Part shown: one piece after another, positions 8,384 through 15,425 of the stretch
How the letters are laid out: each line of letters starts with the position of its first letter
How positions within the stretch are numbered: position 1 is the first letter of the stretch
Assembly (NCBI GenBank): GCA_030446525.1
Contig: JAUJNC010000145.1
Span: forward strand, 1 to 20,573
Direction of reading: 5' to 3'
DNA from: Armatimonadaceae bacterium
GTDB lineage: Bacteria > Armatimonadota > Armatimonadia > Armatimonadales > Armatimonadaceae
Length of the DNA: 20,573 nucleotides
The notes under the pieces: generated by a model
Told to the model about the DNA's origin: nothing
The model's input: the letters and a program-made list of their open reading frames with translations, nothing else
Databases searched by the model: none
Made by a program: the position numbers and the translations under genes

Positions 8384-8536
8384 AGCGGGGGAGAAAAGAG
8401 CGGCTCAGGCAAGCGCTTAAACGAGCTACGCGCCCAAGACGAGCGGCGGCACGTGCGCATTGCCGCGTGGAACGTATTTGTCGAGGCGGCTGTGTTACAA
8501 GAACAACAAGAAAAACCTGAACAAGATCGAATGTGA
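8384..8536 (+). other. Open stub, possible C-terminal remnant of an unknown gene
   Basis: From 8384 one frame is open for 50 codons with a protein-like, charged composition (KRLNELRAQDERRHVRIAAW then NVFVEAAVLQEQQEKPEQDR) to a TGA at 8534-8536. There is no start codon or RBS; a stop precedes at 8381. Its end overlaps the terminator stem at 8514-8548, which weakens the coding case. The rest of 8331-8513 shows nothing recognisable. Confidence 0.25.
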
Positions 8537-8557
8537 TCTGTTCAGGTTCATGTTTTT
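8514..8557. terminator. Bidirectional intrinsic terminator closing the rpsO-pnp operon
   Basis: An AT-rich inverted repeat: AACCTGAACAAGATC (8514-8528) pairs with GATCTGTTCAGGTT (8535-8548), with one bulged base and a 6-nt loop. On the plus strand TTTTT follows at 8553-8557. On the minus strand the stem is followed by TTTTTCTTGTTGTTC. It lies about 70 nt past the inferred pnp stop and faces the symporter remnant from the other side. Confidence 0.75.
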
Positions 8558-8574
8558 CTATGCTACTCAGCAGG

Positions 8575-8604
8575 GGGCCGGAAGCAGGGAGATCTTTCCG
8601 GCCC
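8575..8604 (-). other. GC-rich hairpin between pnp stop and terminator
   Basis: Perfect 9-bp arms GGGCCGGAA (8575-8583) and TTCCGGCCC (8596-8604) with a 12-nt loop, 15 nt beyond the inferred pnp stop on the minus strand. No T tract follows on that strand. It may protect the 3' end of the pnp transcript or act together with the terminator at 8514. Confidence 0.5.
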
Positions 8605-8618
8605 TCCTCTTGTTTTTG

Positions 8619-10805
8619 TTACTGACTTTTGTTACCGCTTGGGGAGGGCGGAATCGGGCGCGCGGGAGGTCGTCGCCCTCGTCCTCGGGCTCGGGGGCGG
8701 CCGTGGTGGCGGCCACGGCGCTCACCGGAGCACCGGTCGCGGTTTCCGCCGCCCGGGCGCTCCGCGGTCGCGGTTTCCGCCGCCCGGGCCGCGGGCCGCG
8801 GGTGCGCTCGCGCGGGCGGCCCGGTTCAGGGTTGGCGGTCGAACGGCGGTCGCCGCGCGCGGTCGTTGACGCGGTCGCCGCCGGTGACGCGGACCCGCCG
8901 CCGCGTTCTCGTCGGGACGAGACGGCGCCAGGTCCCCCCCGGTCTCCGAACCGACCACCTTGCCTCGTACTCCTCGCCGGCCTGGACCACGACGGTCATC
9001 GATTCGATGCGGCGCTTCGCCCCCTTCGCCGTCGACCGACGCGCGGTCCTGCTCGATGTCGATCTTGGCGCCCGTGTCGGCGGTGATCTTTTGATGGTCT
9101 TGCCGCCCGGGCCGATGACCGTGCCGATCTGTTCGGGGTCGATGTGGATCGTGATGATGCGCGGCGCGTTCGCGCGCGGGGCAGGAATGGCTTCGTTGAT
9201 CTTGTCGAGGATGAACAGCCGGGCCTCGCGCGCCTGCTCGAACGCCTGGACGAAGACGGGTCTGGGGATGCCCTGGATCTTGGTGTCGAGCTGCAGGGCG
9301 GTGATGCCCTCGGCCGTGCCGGCCACCTTGAAGTCCATGTCGCCGGAGAAGTCTTCCATGCCCTGGATGTCGGTGAGCACGGCGTACTGATCACCCTCGG
9401 CGATCAGGCCCATGGCGATGCCGGCGACCGGGGCCTTGATGGGCACGCCGGCGTCGAGCAGCGCCAGCGTCGAGCCGCAGGTGGCGCCCATCGAGGTCGA
9501 CCCGTTGGACTCGAGCACCTCGCTCTGCAGCAGCATCGTGTAGGGGAAGGTGTCGGGCTGGGGCACCACGCTGCCGAGCGCCCGCTCGGCCCGGCGCCGT
9601 GGCCGATCTCGCGCCGCCCCGCGCCGCTGCAGCCGCGCGCCTCGCCGACCGAATAGGGCGGGAAGTTGTAGAAGTGCATGTAGCGCTTCTCGCCGTCCTC
9701 CTCGAGCGTGTCCACGGTCTGCGCGTCGTCGCCGGAGCCGAGGGTGAGCGTCGTCAGGACCTGGGTCTGGCCGCGCGTGAACAGGCCGGAGCCGTGGACG
9801 CGCGGGAGAAGGCCCCGACCTCGCAGGAGATCGGGCGGATGTCCCTGGCGCCCCGGCCGTCGGGGCGCTTGCCCTCGGCCAGGATCAGGTCGCGGGAGGC
9901 ATCGCTGACCACCTTGTCGGCGGCCTCTTTTATGTCGGCCTCGTTTTCCGGGTACGCCGGCAGGAGCTTGGCGGCCACGTCGTTGATGAGCAGGTCGAGC
10001 CCCGCCTCGCGGGCCGCCTTGTCCGGGTCCTGGAGGCCGCGGCGCAGGTCGGCGGCGAAGTCGGTGCGGATCTTTTGCAGGATCTCGGCGTTGTAGTCGT
10101 GCAGCGGCACCTCGCGCTTGGGCTTGCCGGCGACCCGGGCGAGGCTCCTGCTGGGACGCGCACTGCTGCTTGATGACCTCGTGCGCCCGGTCGAAGGCCT
10201 CGAGCATCTGCGCCTCGGAGACCTCGCGCGCGCCCGCCTCGACCATCAGGATCGCCTTTTTCGGTCCCGGCGACCACGAGGTCGAGCGCCGACTCGGCGA
10301 CCTGGGCCTGGGTGGGGTTGATCACGTACGCGCCGTCGATCAGGCCCACCCGGACCGCCCCGATGGGGCCGGCGAAGGGGATGTCGGAGACGGTGAGCGC
10401 CGCCGAGGCGCCGAGCACGGCGTACACGTCGGGCAGGTTGTCCATCTCGGCCGACAGCGGCATGGCGATCACCTGGACTTCGTTGCGCATCCCCTTGGGG
10501 AACAGCGGGCGCAGCGGCCGGTCGATCAGGCGGGACGTCAGGATCGCCTTTTCGCCGGGGCGGCCGCCGCGCTTGACGAAGCCGCCGGGGATCTTGCCGA
10601 CGGCGTACTTGCGCTCTTCGTAGTCGCAGGTGAGGGGGAAGAAGTCCAGCCCGGAGCGTACCTCGGCGTTCATGGTGGCCGTGGCCAGGATGATGGTGTC
10701 GCCGCTGCGGACCAGGACCGACCCGTTGGCCTGCTTGGCGAGGCGGCCGGTCTCGAGGGAAACGACCCGCCCGTCGGGCAGCGTCATCTCAACGGTATGT
10801 GGCAT
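8619..10805 (-). CDS. pnp: Polyribonucleotide nucleotidyltransferase (PNPase), multiply frameshifted
   Basis: PNPase degrades RNA 3' to 5' by phosphorolysis as a trimer and is a degradosome component. The start is ATG at 10805 ([20 protein letters not shown]); upstream GAGA is only a weak RBS. First RNase PH domain: [50 protein letters not shown]. Linker helices: [20 protein letters not shown] and [14 protein letters not shown]. Second RNase PH domain: [87 protein letters not shown] domain: [13 protein letters not shown] then [12 protein letters not shown]. An Arg/Gly-rich tail ([23 protein letters not shown]) ends SPSGNKSQ at a TAA (8619-8621). At least six frame changes occur. The S1 domain is not recognisable beyond its first strand. 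Since pnp is conserved in nearly all such genomes, sequence error is more likely than loss. Follows rpsO, as in most bacteria. Confidence 0.9.
8734..8789 (-). repeat. Tandem repeat in the PNPase Arg/Gly-rich tail
   Basis: A 25-bp unit (CGGTCGCGGTTTCCGCCGCC then CGGGC on the plus strand) occurs at 8734-8758 and exactly again at 8765-8789, a period of 31 bp. On the coding strand each unit spells PGGGNRDR, but in different frames. A 30-bp period would keep them in one frame, so one base is probably surplus between them. RG-rich tails are common on PNPases and bind RNA. Confidence 0.75.
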
Positions 10806-10837
10806 ATTTTGTTTTTCTCTTCGTTCTGCGCACGCAA

Positions 10838-10911
10838 GCCGCCTCCGGTTTTGCAGGCGGCTGTCCGGCCCCGATGCAGCAAGGGCGCGCCGCTGTCGTC
10901 GCGTCGCGCCC
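10838..10911 (-). other. Hairpins in the rpsO-pnp intergenic region
   Basis: Two stem-loops lie in the 124-nt gap: GCCGCCT/AGGCGGC (10838-10844 with 10855-10861, 10-nt loop) and GGGCGCG/CGCGCCC (10883-10889 with 10905-10911, 15-nt loop). Neither is followed by a T tract on the minus strand, so rpsO-pnp read-through is expected. In enterobacteria the equivalent gap holds an RNase III processing site and a terminator; a comparable processing role is inference. Confidence 0.5.
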
Positions 10912-10929
10912 CCGGGGGCCGCTTTTTGG

Positions 10930-11205
10930 TTAAATTTTGGAGCGTATACCCAGCCGCCCCACCAGGGTGCGGTACCGCTCGATGTCTACCTGACTGAGGT
11001 AGTTCAGAAGCCGGCGTCTTTTGCCGATCAGCATCATCATCCCGCGGGTCGAGTGGTGGTCCTTCTTGTGCGTCCGCAGGTGCTCCGTGAGCTGGTTGAT
11101 GCGCGCCGAGAGCAGGGCGATCTGGACCTCGGGCGAACCGGTGTCGCCCTCGTGGTTCTTGTACTCGCCGATGAGCCCGGTCTTCTTTTCCTGTTGCAAG
11201 GGCAT
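10930..11205 (-). CDS. rpsO: 30S ribosomal protein S15
   Basis: S15 binds the central domain of 16S rRNA early in assembly of the 30S platform. The 91-residue product ([20 protein letters not shown]) matches the family length of about 88-90 and carries the hallmark segments [40 protein letters not shown] and [10 protein letters not shown]. It ends [14 protein letters not shown]. The ATG at 11205 is chosen because it gives the normal N-terminus and lies 12 nt downstream of AGGAGG (11223-11218), slightly long spacing but the only good RBS. No frameshift. Transcribed from the promoter at 11459-11431 through a leader of about 220 nt, and followed by pnp. S15 often represses its own mRNA through leader structure; that could apply here. 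Confidence 0.95.
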   Translation of the reverse strand: MPLQQEKKTGLIGEYKNHEGDTGSPEVQIALLSARINQLTEHLRTHKKDHHSTRGMMMLIGKRRRLLNYLSQVDIERYRTLVGRLGIRSKI

Positions 11206-11430
11206 GAGGTTAGGGTTCCTCCTGATTCGATGATGGCCTGCGCCTCCCTTGCCCGGGGGTGGGCGCACGCCCGCGCTTGGCGTGGTTTTGCCGTGCCTGC
11301 CGGCGCCGAAACACAAAGCGCGCCGTCGTCCCCGGCTGGGCTCGGCCTTTCCCGCATCCGCGGGCGCCCCGCCGCCATGGGTACCCAGGCGCGCTCTCCG
11401 GTCCGCTTGTTAGGCGGCAGCGACGACAAC
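11206..11430 (-). promoter_or_regulatory. Long rpsO 5' leader (candidate S15 autoregulatory RNA)
   Basis: From the predicted start near 11424 the mRNA has a GC-rich leader of about 220 nt before the rpsO ATG, with no convincing ORF. The AGGAGG ribosome-binding site is at 11223-11218. In several bacterial lineages rpsO leaders fold to mimic the 16S site of S15; I did not establish such a fold here. Confidence 0.4.
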
Positions 11431-11459
11431 ATACTACCACGGCCGGCGCAAGCTGTCAA
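11431..11459 (-). promoter_or_regulatory. rpsO promoter
   Basis: On the minus strand, TTGACA (11459-11454), a 17-bp spacer and TAGTAT (11436-11431). The perfect -35 and canonical spacing, upstream of rpsO and reading toward it, make this a strong sigma70-type promoter call. Confidence 0.75.
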
Positions 11460-11510
11460 GGCGCCCGAAGGGGGGACAGGCGCTACCGCCTGTCCCGCCG
11501 TCAAGGCGCC
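11455..11510. repeat. Palindrome between 11-bp direct repeats, upstream of rpsO
   Basis: A perfect 10-bp stem with a 4-nt loop (GGGACAGGCG at 11473-11482, CGCCTGTCCC at 11487-11496) sits between two exact copies of GTCAAGGCGCC (11455-11465 and 11500-11510). The first direct repeat overlaps the rpsO -35 box. There is no T tract on either strand. It may act as a rho-independent-like 3' end of the small zinc-ribbon gene, or be a dispersed palindromic element. Confidence 0.6.
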
Positions 11511-11526
11511 GGCCAAAAGCGAACCG

Positions 11527-11679
11527 TTACTTGGCCTCTTTATACTCGCCGATCTTGAACATCTTGGTGCCGCAGGTCGCGCAGGTGCCGCTGACGGCCG
11601 GCTTGCCGTTTTTCATGCGCGTCTCCGTCGCGTTCTTCATCTCCCGCTTCGCTTTGCAGCGCACGCAATATGCCTCCAC
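11527..11679 (-). CDS. Small zinc-ribbon protein, DUF5679-like (50 aa)
   Basis: The GTG at 11679 follows a strong RBS (AGGAGA, 11692-11687, 7-nt spacing). The 50-residue product starts VEAYCVRCKAKREMKNATET, continues RMKNGKPAVSGTCATCGTKM and ends FKIGEYKEAK. Two CxxC knuckles (CVRC and CATC) separated by about 25 residues form a likely structural zinc site, and the EAYCV.CK.KREM / G.C..CGTKMF.IG pattern matches the DUF5679 family as I know it. Its function is not established; small zinc ribbons of this kind are usually nucleic-acid or ribosome associated. It lies upstream of rpsO on the same strand, but rpsO has its own promoter. It is too short to be found by length-based gene calling. Confidence 0.8.
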   Translation of the reverse strand: MEAYCVRCKAKREMKNATETRMKNGKPAVSGTCATCGTKMFKIGEYKEAK

Positions 11680-11914
11680 CCTTCTGTCTCCTCTCGATGA
11701 TTACCAGGAAGGCGGCTCGCTACGCCGCCCCGCCAGGTAGTTTACGCAGGTGGGGTGGGTTCTCCTGCCGGAACTTCCGTATCATTACAGGGAAAAAAAG
11801 TGGGGAAAGGGGAACCTTTGGCGCAGTGCGCTCGTCTTTAAGGAGTAAATTGATAGATGTAATATAGAGAAAAGGATAGCACACAAGTTTCTCTGCCACG
11901 CAACCACTGCTCAG

Positions 11915-11942
11915 GGCCGGGGTGTCCCCCGGCCTTTTTTTT
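11915..11942 (+). terminator. Strong intrinsic terminator (plus strand)
   Basis: GGCCGGGG (11915-11922), a TGTC loop, CCCCGGCC (11927-11934), then eight T (11935-11942). It ends just before the stop of the minus-strand macro-domain gene at 11946. There is no plus-strand CDS within 3 kb upstream, so the RNA it terminates is unexplained. On the minus strand the stem lacks a T tract. The preceding 11680-11914 contains no recognised gene. Confidence 0.8.
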
Positions 11943-11945
11943 GGT

Positions 11946-12764
11946 TCAGCGGGGGGTGGGGATGGCGGCGGTGACGACGCGCTCGATGGCCTCGCGGATC
12001 GGCGGCGCGCTGCGCGCCTCGAGGACCACGAAGGTGATCTCCGAAAACGCGCGCCGCTGCTTGAGCATGGCCTCCGCGGCGGCGGCGGCGACTTTGGCCG
12101 CGGGCAGGCCGCGCAGGGCGCCGAGGGGCAGGGCGACGGATTCCGCTCCGGCCTTGCGCGCCTGCTGGGCGGCGCTCTCCAGGCCGCGGCGCAGGGTGAC
12201 CTCCTCCACGGGACGGAGCGGTTCATGGACGGCGACGTGGAAGACCCGGTCCACCCCGAGGCGCCCGCCGGTCGTCGACACCACCTTGCCGATGCCGGCC
12301 GGGGCGGAGGCCAGCGCCTCCTTCTCGATCCCCGCGCCGCCCGCGGCCCGGATCGCGGCGGGCACGCCGCCCAGCATCCGCAGGGTGGTCATCGCCGGCA
12401 GCAGCAGGGCGTCGGCCTGGATGCGGCTGGCGGGGGCGTAGCGGACCACGATCCGGGTGTCGCCGATCTCGAAGGTGGCAAGGTCCGCTACCTTCTGGGC
12501 GCGGTACGCGAACGTGACGCACAGGGCGGCGCACGCGGCCATCAAGCCGGGCGCGAAAAGCACCAGGGCGAGCGGCGCGCGCTGCCGCACGGGGGCGGGG
12601 ATGTTCAGGAACGACGCGGCGACGGCGAGGGCGCCGACGAGCACGCCGACGCCGATGATGGCGCGCCCCGAAACGAGGCCGCGCCGGACGACGGCGCCGT
12701 AGGCCAGAAACAGCGCGATAATGAACAGCGCGTAGGGCAGCTGGGACAGCAGTGGTGAGGGCAT
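11946..12764 (-). CDS. Membrane-anchored macro-domain protein
   Basis: 272 residues from ATG 12764 (MPSPLLSQLPYALFIIALFL), without frameshifts. Three hydrophobic segments occupy about residues 8-26, 35-53 and 63-86. A soluble domain from about 98 follows, beginning FEIGDTRIVVRYAPASRIQA, then DALLLPAMTTLRMLGGVPAA, IRAAGGAGIEKEA, and IGKVVSTTGGRLGVDRVFHV. The order (DAL.., .LGGV..AI..AAG, G..V.T.G..L....HVAV) matches the macro-domain fold, which binds ADP-ribose or related nucleotides. The usual NAAN asparagines before the glycine loop are replaced by LPAM, so de-ADP-ribosylating activity may be reduced or absent. Attachment of a macro domain to three membrane helices is unusual. A TATAAT lies only about 10 nt before the ATG. 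Divergent from cydAB. Confidence 0.75.
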   Translation of the reverse strand: MPSPLLSQLPYALFIIALFLAYGAVVRRGLVSGRAIIGVGVLVGALAVAASFLNIPAPVRQRAPLALVLFAPGLMAACAALCVTFAYRAQKVADLATFEIGDTRIVVRYAPASRIQADALLLPAMTTLRMLGGVPAAIRAAGGAGIEKEALASAPAGIGKVVSTTGGRLGVDRVFHVAVHEPLRPVEEVTLRRGLESAAQQARKAGAESVALPLGALRGLPAAKVAAAAAEAMLKQRRAFSEITFVVLEARSAPPIREAIERVVTAAIPTPR

Positions 12765-12773
12765 GGCACCTTC

Positions 12774-12779
12774 ATTATA
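12774..12779 (-). promoter_or_regulatory. -10 element for the macro-domain gene
   Basis: Minus-strand TATAAT (12779-12774) stands 9 nt before the ATG at 12764. A start of transcription about 7 nt downstream would leave a leader of only a few bases, giving a nearly leaderless mRNA. No good -35 was found at 17 bp. The AAGG between the two could instead be a Shine-Dalgarno sequence served by a promoter farther upstream. Confidence 0.4.
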
Positions 12780-12815
12780 GCACGCGCGCCCCTGCCGATC
12801 CATTTGTGAAAAAAG

Positions 12816-12844
12816 TTGCAATCTCCCCCGCCGGGAGGTACAAT
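12816..12844 (+). promoter_or_regulatory. cydAB promoter
   Basis: TTGCAA (12816-12821), a 17-bp spacer and TACAAT (12839-12844); five of six -10 bases match consensus. Predicted start near 12851, about 77 nt before the inferred cydA start codon. It lies back-to-back with the macro-domain gene. Confidence 0.65.
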
Positions 12845-12856
12845 AGGTGGCAAGCG

Positions 12857-12919
12857 ATGGCGCTGCACCGGTTTTCGCGCCGCGGCGGCATCGTGTCGCC
12901 GCGGCTTTTTCGTGTCTGA
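12857..12919 (+). other. Possible 20-codon leader ORF upstream of cydA
   Basis: ATG 12857, just after the predicted transcription start, opens MALHRFSRRGGIVSPRLFRV and a TGA at 12917. The ORF runs through the terminator-like hairpin at 12879-12910, so its translation would disrupt that hairpin. The call rests only on this arrangement; no RBS fits within the predicted transcript. Confidence 0.25.
12879..12910 (+). terminator. Terminator-like hairpin in the cydAB leader (candidate attenuator)
   Basis: GCCGCGGCG (12879-12887) pairs perfectly with CGCCGCGGC (12897-12905) around a 9-nt loop, and TTTTT follows at 12906-12910. It sits between the promoter at 12816 and the cydA start at 12928, where a functional terminator would cut transcription before cydAB unless prevented. 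Confidence 0.65.
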
Positions 12920-12927
12920 CGGGTCGG

Positions 12928-14328
12928 TTGGCTACGACCGATCGGGGTGCCGCGCGGTCCCAGATGGCGATGTCCCTGGGAGTCCATATCATCTTCGCCG
13001 CCATCAGCGTCGCGCTGCCGCTGCTGATGGTCATCGCCGAGGCGCTCTGGCTTCGCACGCGGGACGGGGTGTATCTGGACCTGGCCAAGCGCTGGGCCAA
13101 GGGCTCGGCGATCCTGTTCGCCGTCGGGGCGGTGTCGGGCACGGTGCTCTCGTTCGAGCTGGGGCTGCTCTGGCCCAAATTCATGGAGTTCGCCGGGCCG
13201 ATCATCGGGCTGCCGTTCTCGCTCGAGGGCTACGCCTTTTTCGTCGAGGCGATCTTCCTGGGCATCTACCTGTACGGGTGGCAGCGCGTCCCGCCCGCCG
13301 CGCACCTCTTCGCCGGCGTCATGGTCGCCCTGTCGGGCGCGGTCTCGGCCGTCATGGTGGTCGCGGTCAACGGCTGGATGAACACGCCCACGGGGTTCCG
13401 GCTGCAGAACGGCCTGCCCGTCGACATCGACCCGGTCGCGGCCCTGTTCAACCCCGCCTGGGGCTGGGAGGCGGTCCACCTGATGATCGCCTGCTACGCC
13501 TCGACCGCGTTCGCCGTGGCCGGCGTCCACGCGTTCCTGCTCCTGCGGGATCGGGGCAACCCCTTCCACCGGCGGGCGGTCGCCATCGCCCTGGTCGTGG
13601 GCGGCGTCTTCGCGATACTGCAGCCGATCAGCGGGGACTTCAACGCGCGGTTTCTTGCCGAAACGCAGCCGCGCAAGCTGGCGGCGATGGAGGGGCAGTT
13701 CCGGACCGAGCGGGGCGCGCCGCTGCGCATCGGCGGCATCCCGGACGAGCGGACCGGGGAGACGCGCTACGCCCTCGAGATCCCCTACGGCCTGAGCCTG
13801 CTGGCCGAGCACGACCCGAACGCCGTGGTCAAAGGCCTGGAGGAGTGGCCGCGTGAGGACTGGCCCCTCGTGCCGGTCGTACACATCGCGTTCCAGGTGA
13901 TGGTCGCCTGCGGCATGGCCATGGCCTTTGTCGCCCTGTGGGGCGCCTGGCTGGCGTGGCGCGGGCGGCGCGCGCGGGGCCGCTGGTCGCTGCCGGACAA
14001 CCCCTGGTTCCTGCGCGCCCTGGTCGGCGCGGCCCCGCTGGGTTTCGTCGCCATCGAGACCGGATGGATCGTGACCGAGGTCGGGCGGCAGCCGTGGATC
14101 ATCGACGGCGTGATGCGCACCGCCGAGGCGGTCACGCCCGTCCCCAACCTGCAGGTGCCGCTGTACACGTTCACGCTGCTGTACCTGTTCCTGGCGGCGG
14201 TCGTCGTCTTCCTGCTCCGGCGGCAGATCGGGGAAAGCCCGCGCACCCCGGCCGCCGGCGCCGCCATCGCGGGCGCGAAGGCCGGGGTGCGCCGCGCCGG
14301 GGCGGGGGAGGCCCGCGATGATCAATGA
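12928..14328 (+). CDS. cydA: Cytochrome bd ubiquinol oxidase subunit I
   Basis: Subunit I carries hemes b558, b595 and d of the quinol-oxidising bd oxidase, a high-affinity, non-proton-pumping terminal oxidase in the inner membrane. I choose the TTG at 12928 (reading LATTDRGAARSQMAMSLGVH), because it places the N-terminal heme ligand at His20, comparable with E. coli His19; the frame is open to at least 12847, and ATG 12964 would be too short. Other family features are the b558 histidine at residue 184 (WGWEAVHLMIACY), the methionine at 325 (HIAFQVMVACG) and the signature GWIVTEVGRQPWII. The Met lies about 68 residues earlier than in E. coli, indicating the short Q-loop type. 466 residues, no frameshift. 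It overlaps cydB by 11 bp. Confidence 0.92.
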   Translation: MATTDRGAARSQMAMSLGVHIIFAAISVALPLLMVIAEALWLRTRDGVYLDLAKRWAKGSAILFAVGAVSGTVLSFELGLLWPKFMEFAGPIIGLPFSLEGYAFFVEAIFLGIYLYGWQRVPPAAHLFAGVMVALSGAVSAVMVVAVNGWMNTPTGFRLQNGLPVDIDPVAALFNPAWGWEAVHLMIACYASTAFAVAGVHAFLLLRDRGNPFHRRAVAIALVVGGVFAILQPISGDFNARFLAETQPRKLAAMEGQFRTERGAPLRIGGIPDERTGETRYALEIPYGLSLLAEHDPNAVVKGLEEWPREDWPLVPVVHIAFQVMVACGMAMAFVALWGAWLAWRGRRARGRWSLPDNPWFLRALVGAAPLGFVAIETGWIVTEVGRQPWIIDGVMRTAEAVTPVPNLQVPLYTFTLLYLFLAAVVVFLLRRQIGESPRTPAAGAAIAGAKAGVRRAGAGEARDDQ

Positions 14329-15357
14329 AACCCCGAGCCTCTACTTCTCGCCGGCGACCGTGACCGCGGGCCTGCTGCTCGCCGCCCTCGTCCTCTACGC
14401 CCTGCTGGGCGGCGCGGACTACGGCGCGGGCGTGTGGGACCTGCTGGCGTCGGGGCCGCGCGCCAGGGAGCAGCGCGCCCTGATCGAGTCGGCCATCGGC
14501 CCGATCTGGGAGGCGAACCACGTCTGGCTGATCTACGTGGTCGTCGTCCTTTTCACCGCCTTCCCGCTCGCGTTCGCGGCCCTCTCGACCGCCCTGCACG
14601 TCCCGATCACCCTCCTGCTGATCGGGATCGTGCTGCGCGGGACGGCGTTCACCTTCCGCCACTACGACCGCCAGGACGACGACGTGCAGCGCCGCTGGGG
14701 CCGCGTCTTCTCCGTCGCGAGCGTCGTAGCGCCGGTCCTGCTGGGCGTCTGCGTCGGCGCGATCGTGACCGGGGGCATCCGGGTCGAGAACCGGGTCGTC
14801 ACCAGCGGTTTCGTGCGGCCGTGGCTCGGTCTGTTCCCGTTCGCCGTGGGCCTGTTCACCCTCGCCCTGTTCGCGTATCTGGCCGCCGTGTACCTGACCG
14901 TCGAGGCCCGGGACCCGGCGCTGCGCGAGGATTTCCGGCGCCGCGCGCTGGGCGCCGCCGTCGTCGTCGGGGCGCTCGCCCTCGGCGTCTTCCTGCTGTC
15001 CGGCGACGCCGCGCCGCTCGTGCGGCGGGGACTGACGGCGCGCCCGTGGTCCTGGCCCCTGCAGGTCGCGACGGGCCTTTGCGCTCTGGCCACCCTGGGC
15101 GCGCTGTGGACGCGCCGGTTCGCGCCCCGCGCGGATCCTCGCCGCCCTCCAGGTAACCCTGATCCTTGCCGGGTGGGGGCTGGCGCAGTTCCGTACCTGA
15201 TCCCGCCGGACATCCGCATCGAGCAGGCCGCGGCGCCCCCGTGACGCTGCGCCTTCTGCTCATCGTCACCGCCGCCGGCGCGCCGGTCCTGCTCCCGTCG
15301 CTGTACTACCTGTTCCGCATCTTCAAGGGCGAGAACGCTTTCCGCGACGCGGGCTAA
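14318..15357 (+). CDS. cydB: Cytochrome bd ubiquinol oxidase subunit II (3' end frameshifted)
   Basis: Subunit II is the partner of CydA in the bd oxidase and contributes no heme of its own in most types. ATG 14318 overlaps the cydA stop, so the pair is coupled. Family motifs: YALLGGADYGAGVWDL in the first helix, IESAIGPIWEANHVWLIYVV, RGTAFTFRHYDRQDDDVQRR and GGIRVENRVVTSGF. An uninterrupted frame ends at 15244, but the true C-terminus appears in other frames: ARILAALQVTLILAGWGLAQ, PYLIPPDIRIEQAAAPP and VTLRLLLIVTAAGAPVLLPS, ending GENAFRDAG at 15357. The shifts lie near 15125, at 15191-15192 (TTCCG, one C short) and in the C run 15236-15240 (one C short). This looks like homopolymer error rather than mutation; corrected length is about 347 residues. 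Confidence 0.92.
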
Positions 15358-15394
15358 AGGCCACCCGAACCGCGCCAGCGCGAATAAAGAAAGA

Positions 15395-15425
15395 GCGGCC
15401 GCTCCGGAGAGCGGCCGCCCTTTTT
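15395..15425 (+). terminator. Intrinsic terminator after cydAB
   Basis: GCGGCCGCT (15395-15403) and AGCGGCCGC (15410-15418) form a perfect 9-bp stem with a 6-nt loop, followed by CC and TTTTT (15421-15425). The T tract touches the 3' CCA end of the convergent tRNA gene. Confidence 0.85.

Noticed and set aside
8734..8789. CRISPR-like direct repeats
   Set aside because: Two 25-bp copies with a 6-bp gap, inside the pnp tail coding region; the spacer is far too short and there is no array.
9930..11700. Long plus-strand open frames opposite pnp and rpsO
   Set aside because: They are antisense frames of clearly recognised minus-strand genes and show only low-complexity composition.
12845..12925. 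Fluoride-type riboswitch in the cydA leader (GCGATGGCG motif)
   Set aside because: Only the short GATGG element fits. The other conserved pseudoknot segments are not found in order, and a bd oxidase is not a usual target.
11946..13205. Longer minus-strand frame starting at 13205 for the macro-domain protein
   Set aside because: The upstream 147 codons overlap cydA on the opposite strand and have no family resemblance; ATG 12764 gives a natural start with membrane helices.
12775..14325. 516-codon minus-strand open frame opposite cydA
   Set aside because: It is the GC-rich antisense of cydA: Arg/Gln/Asp/Gly-rich, without motifs, while the plus strand has full CydA conservation.
15166..15357. 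Separate small membrane protein after cydB
   Set aside because: Its hydrophobic end is the CydB C-terminus read after homopolymer-type frameshifts, not an independent gene such as cydX.
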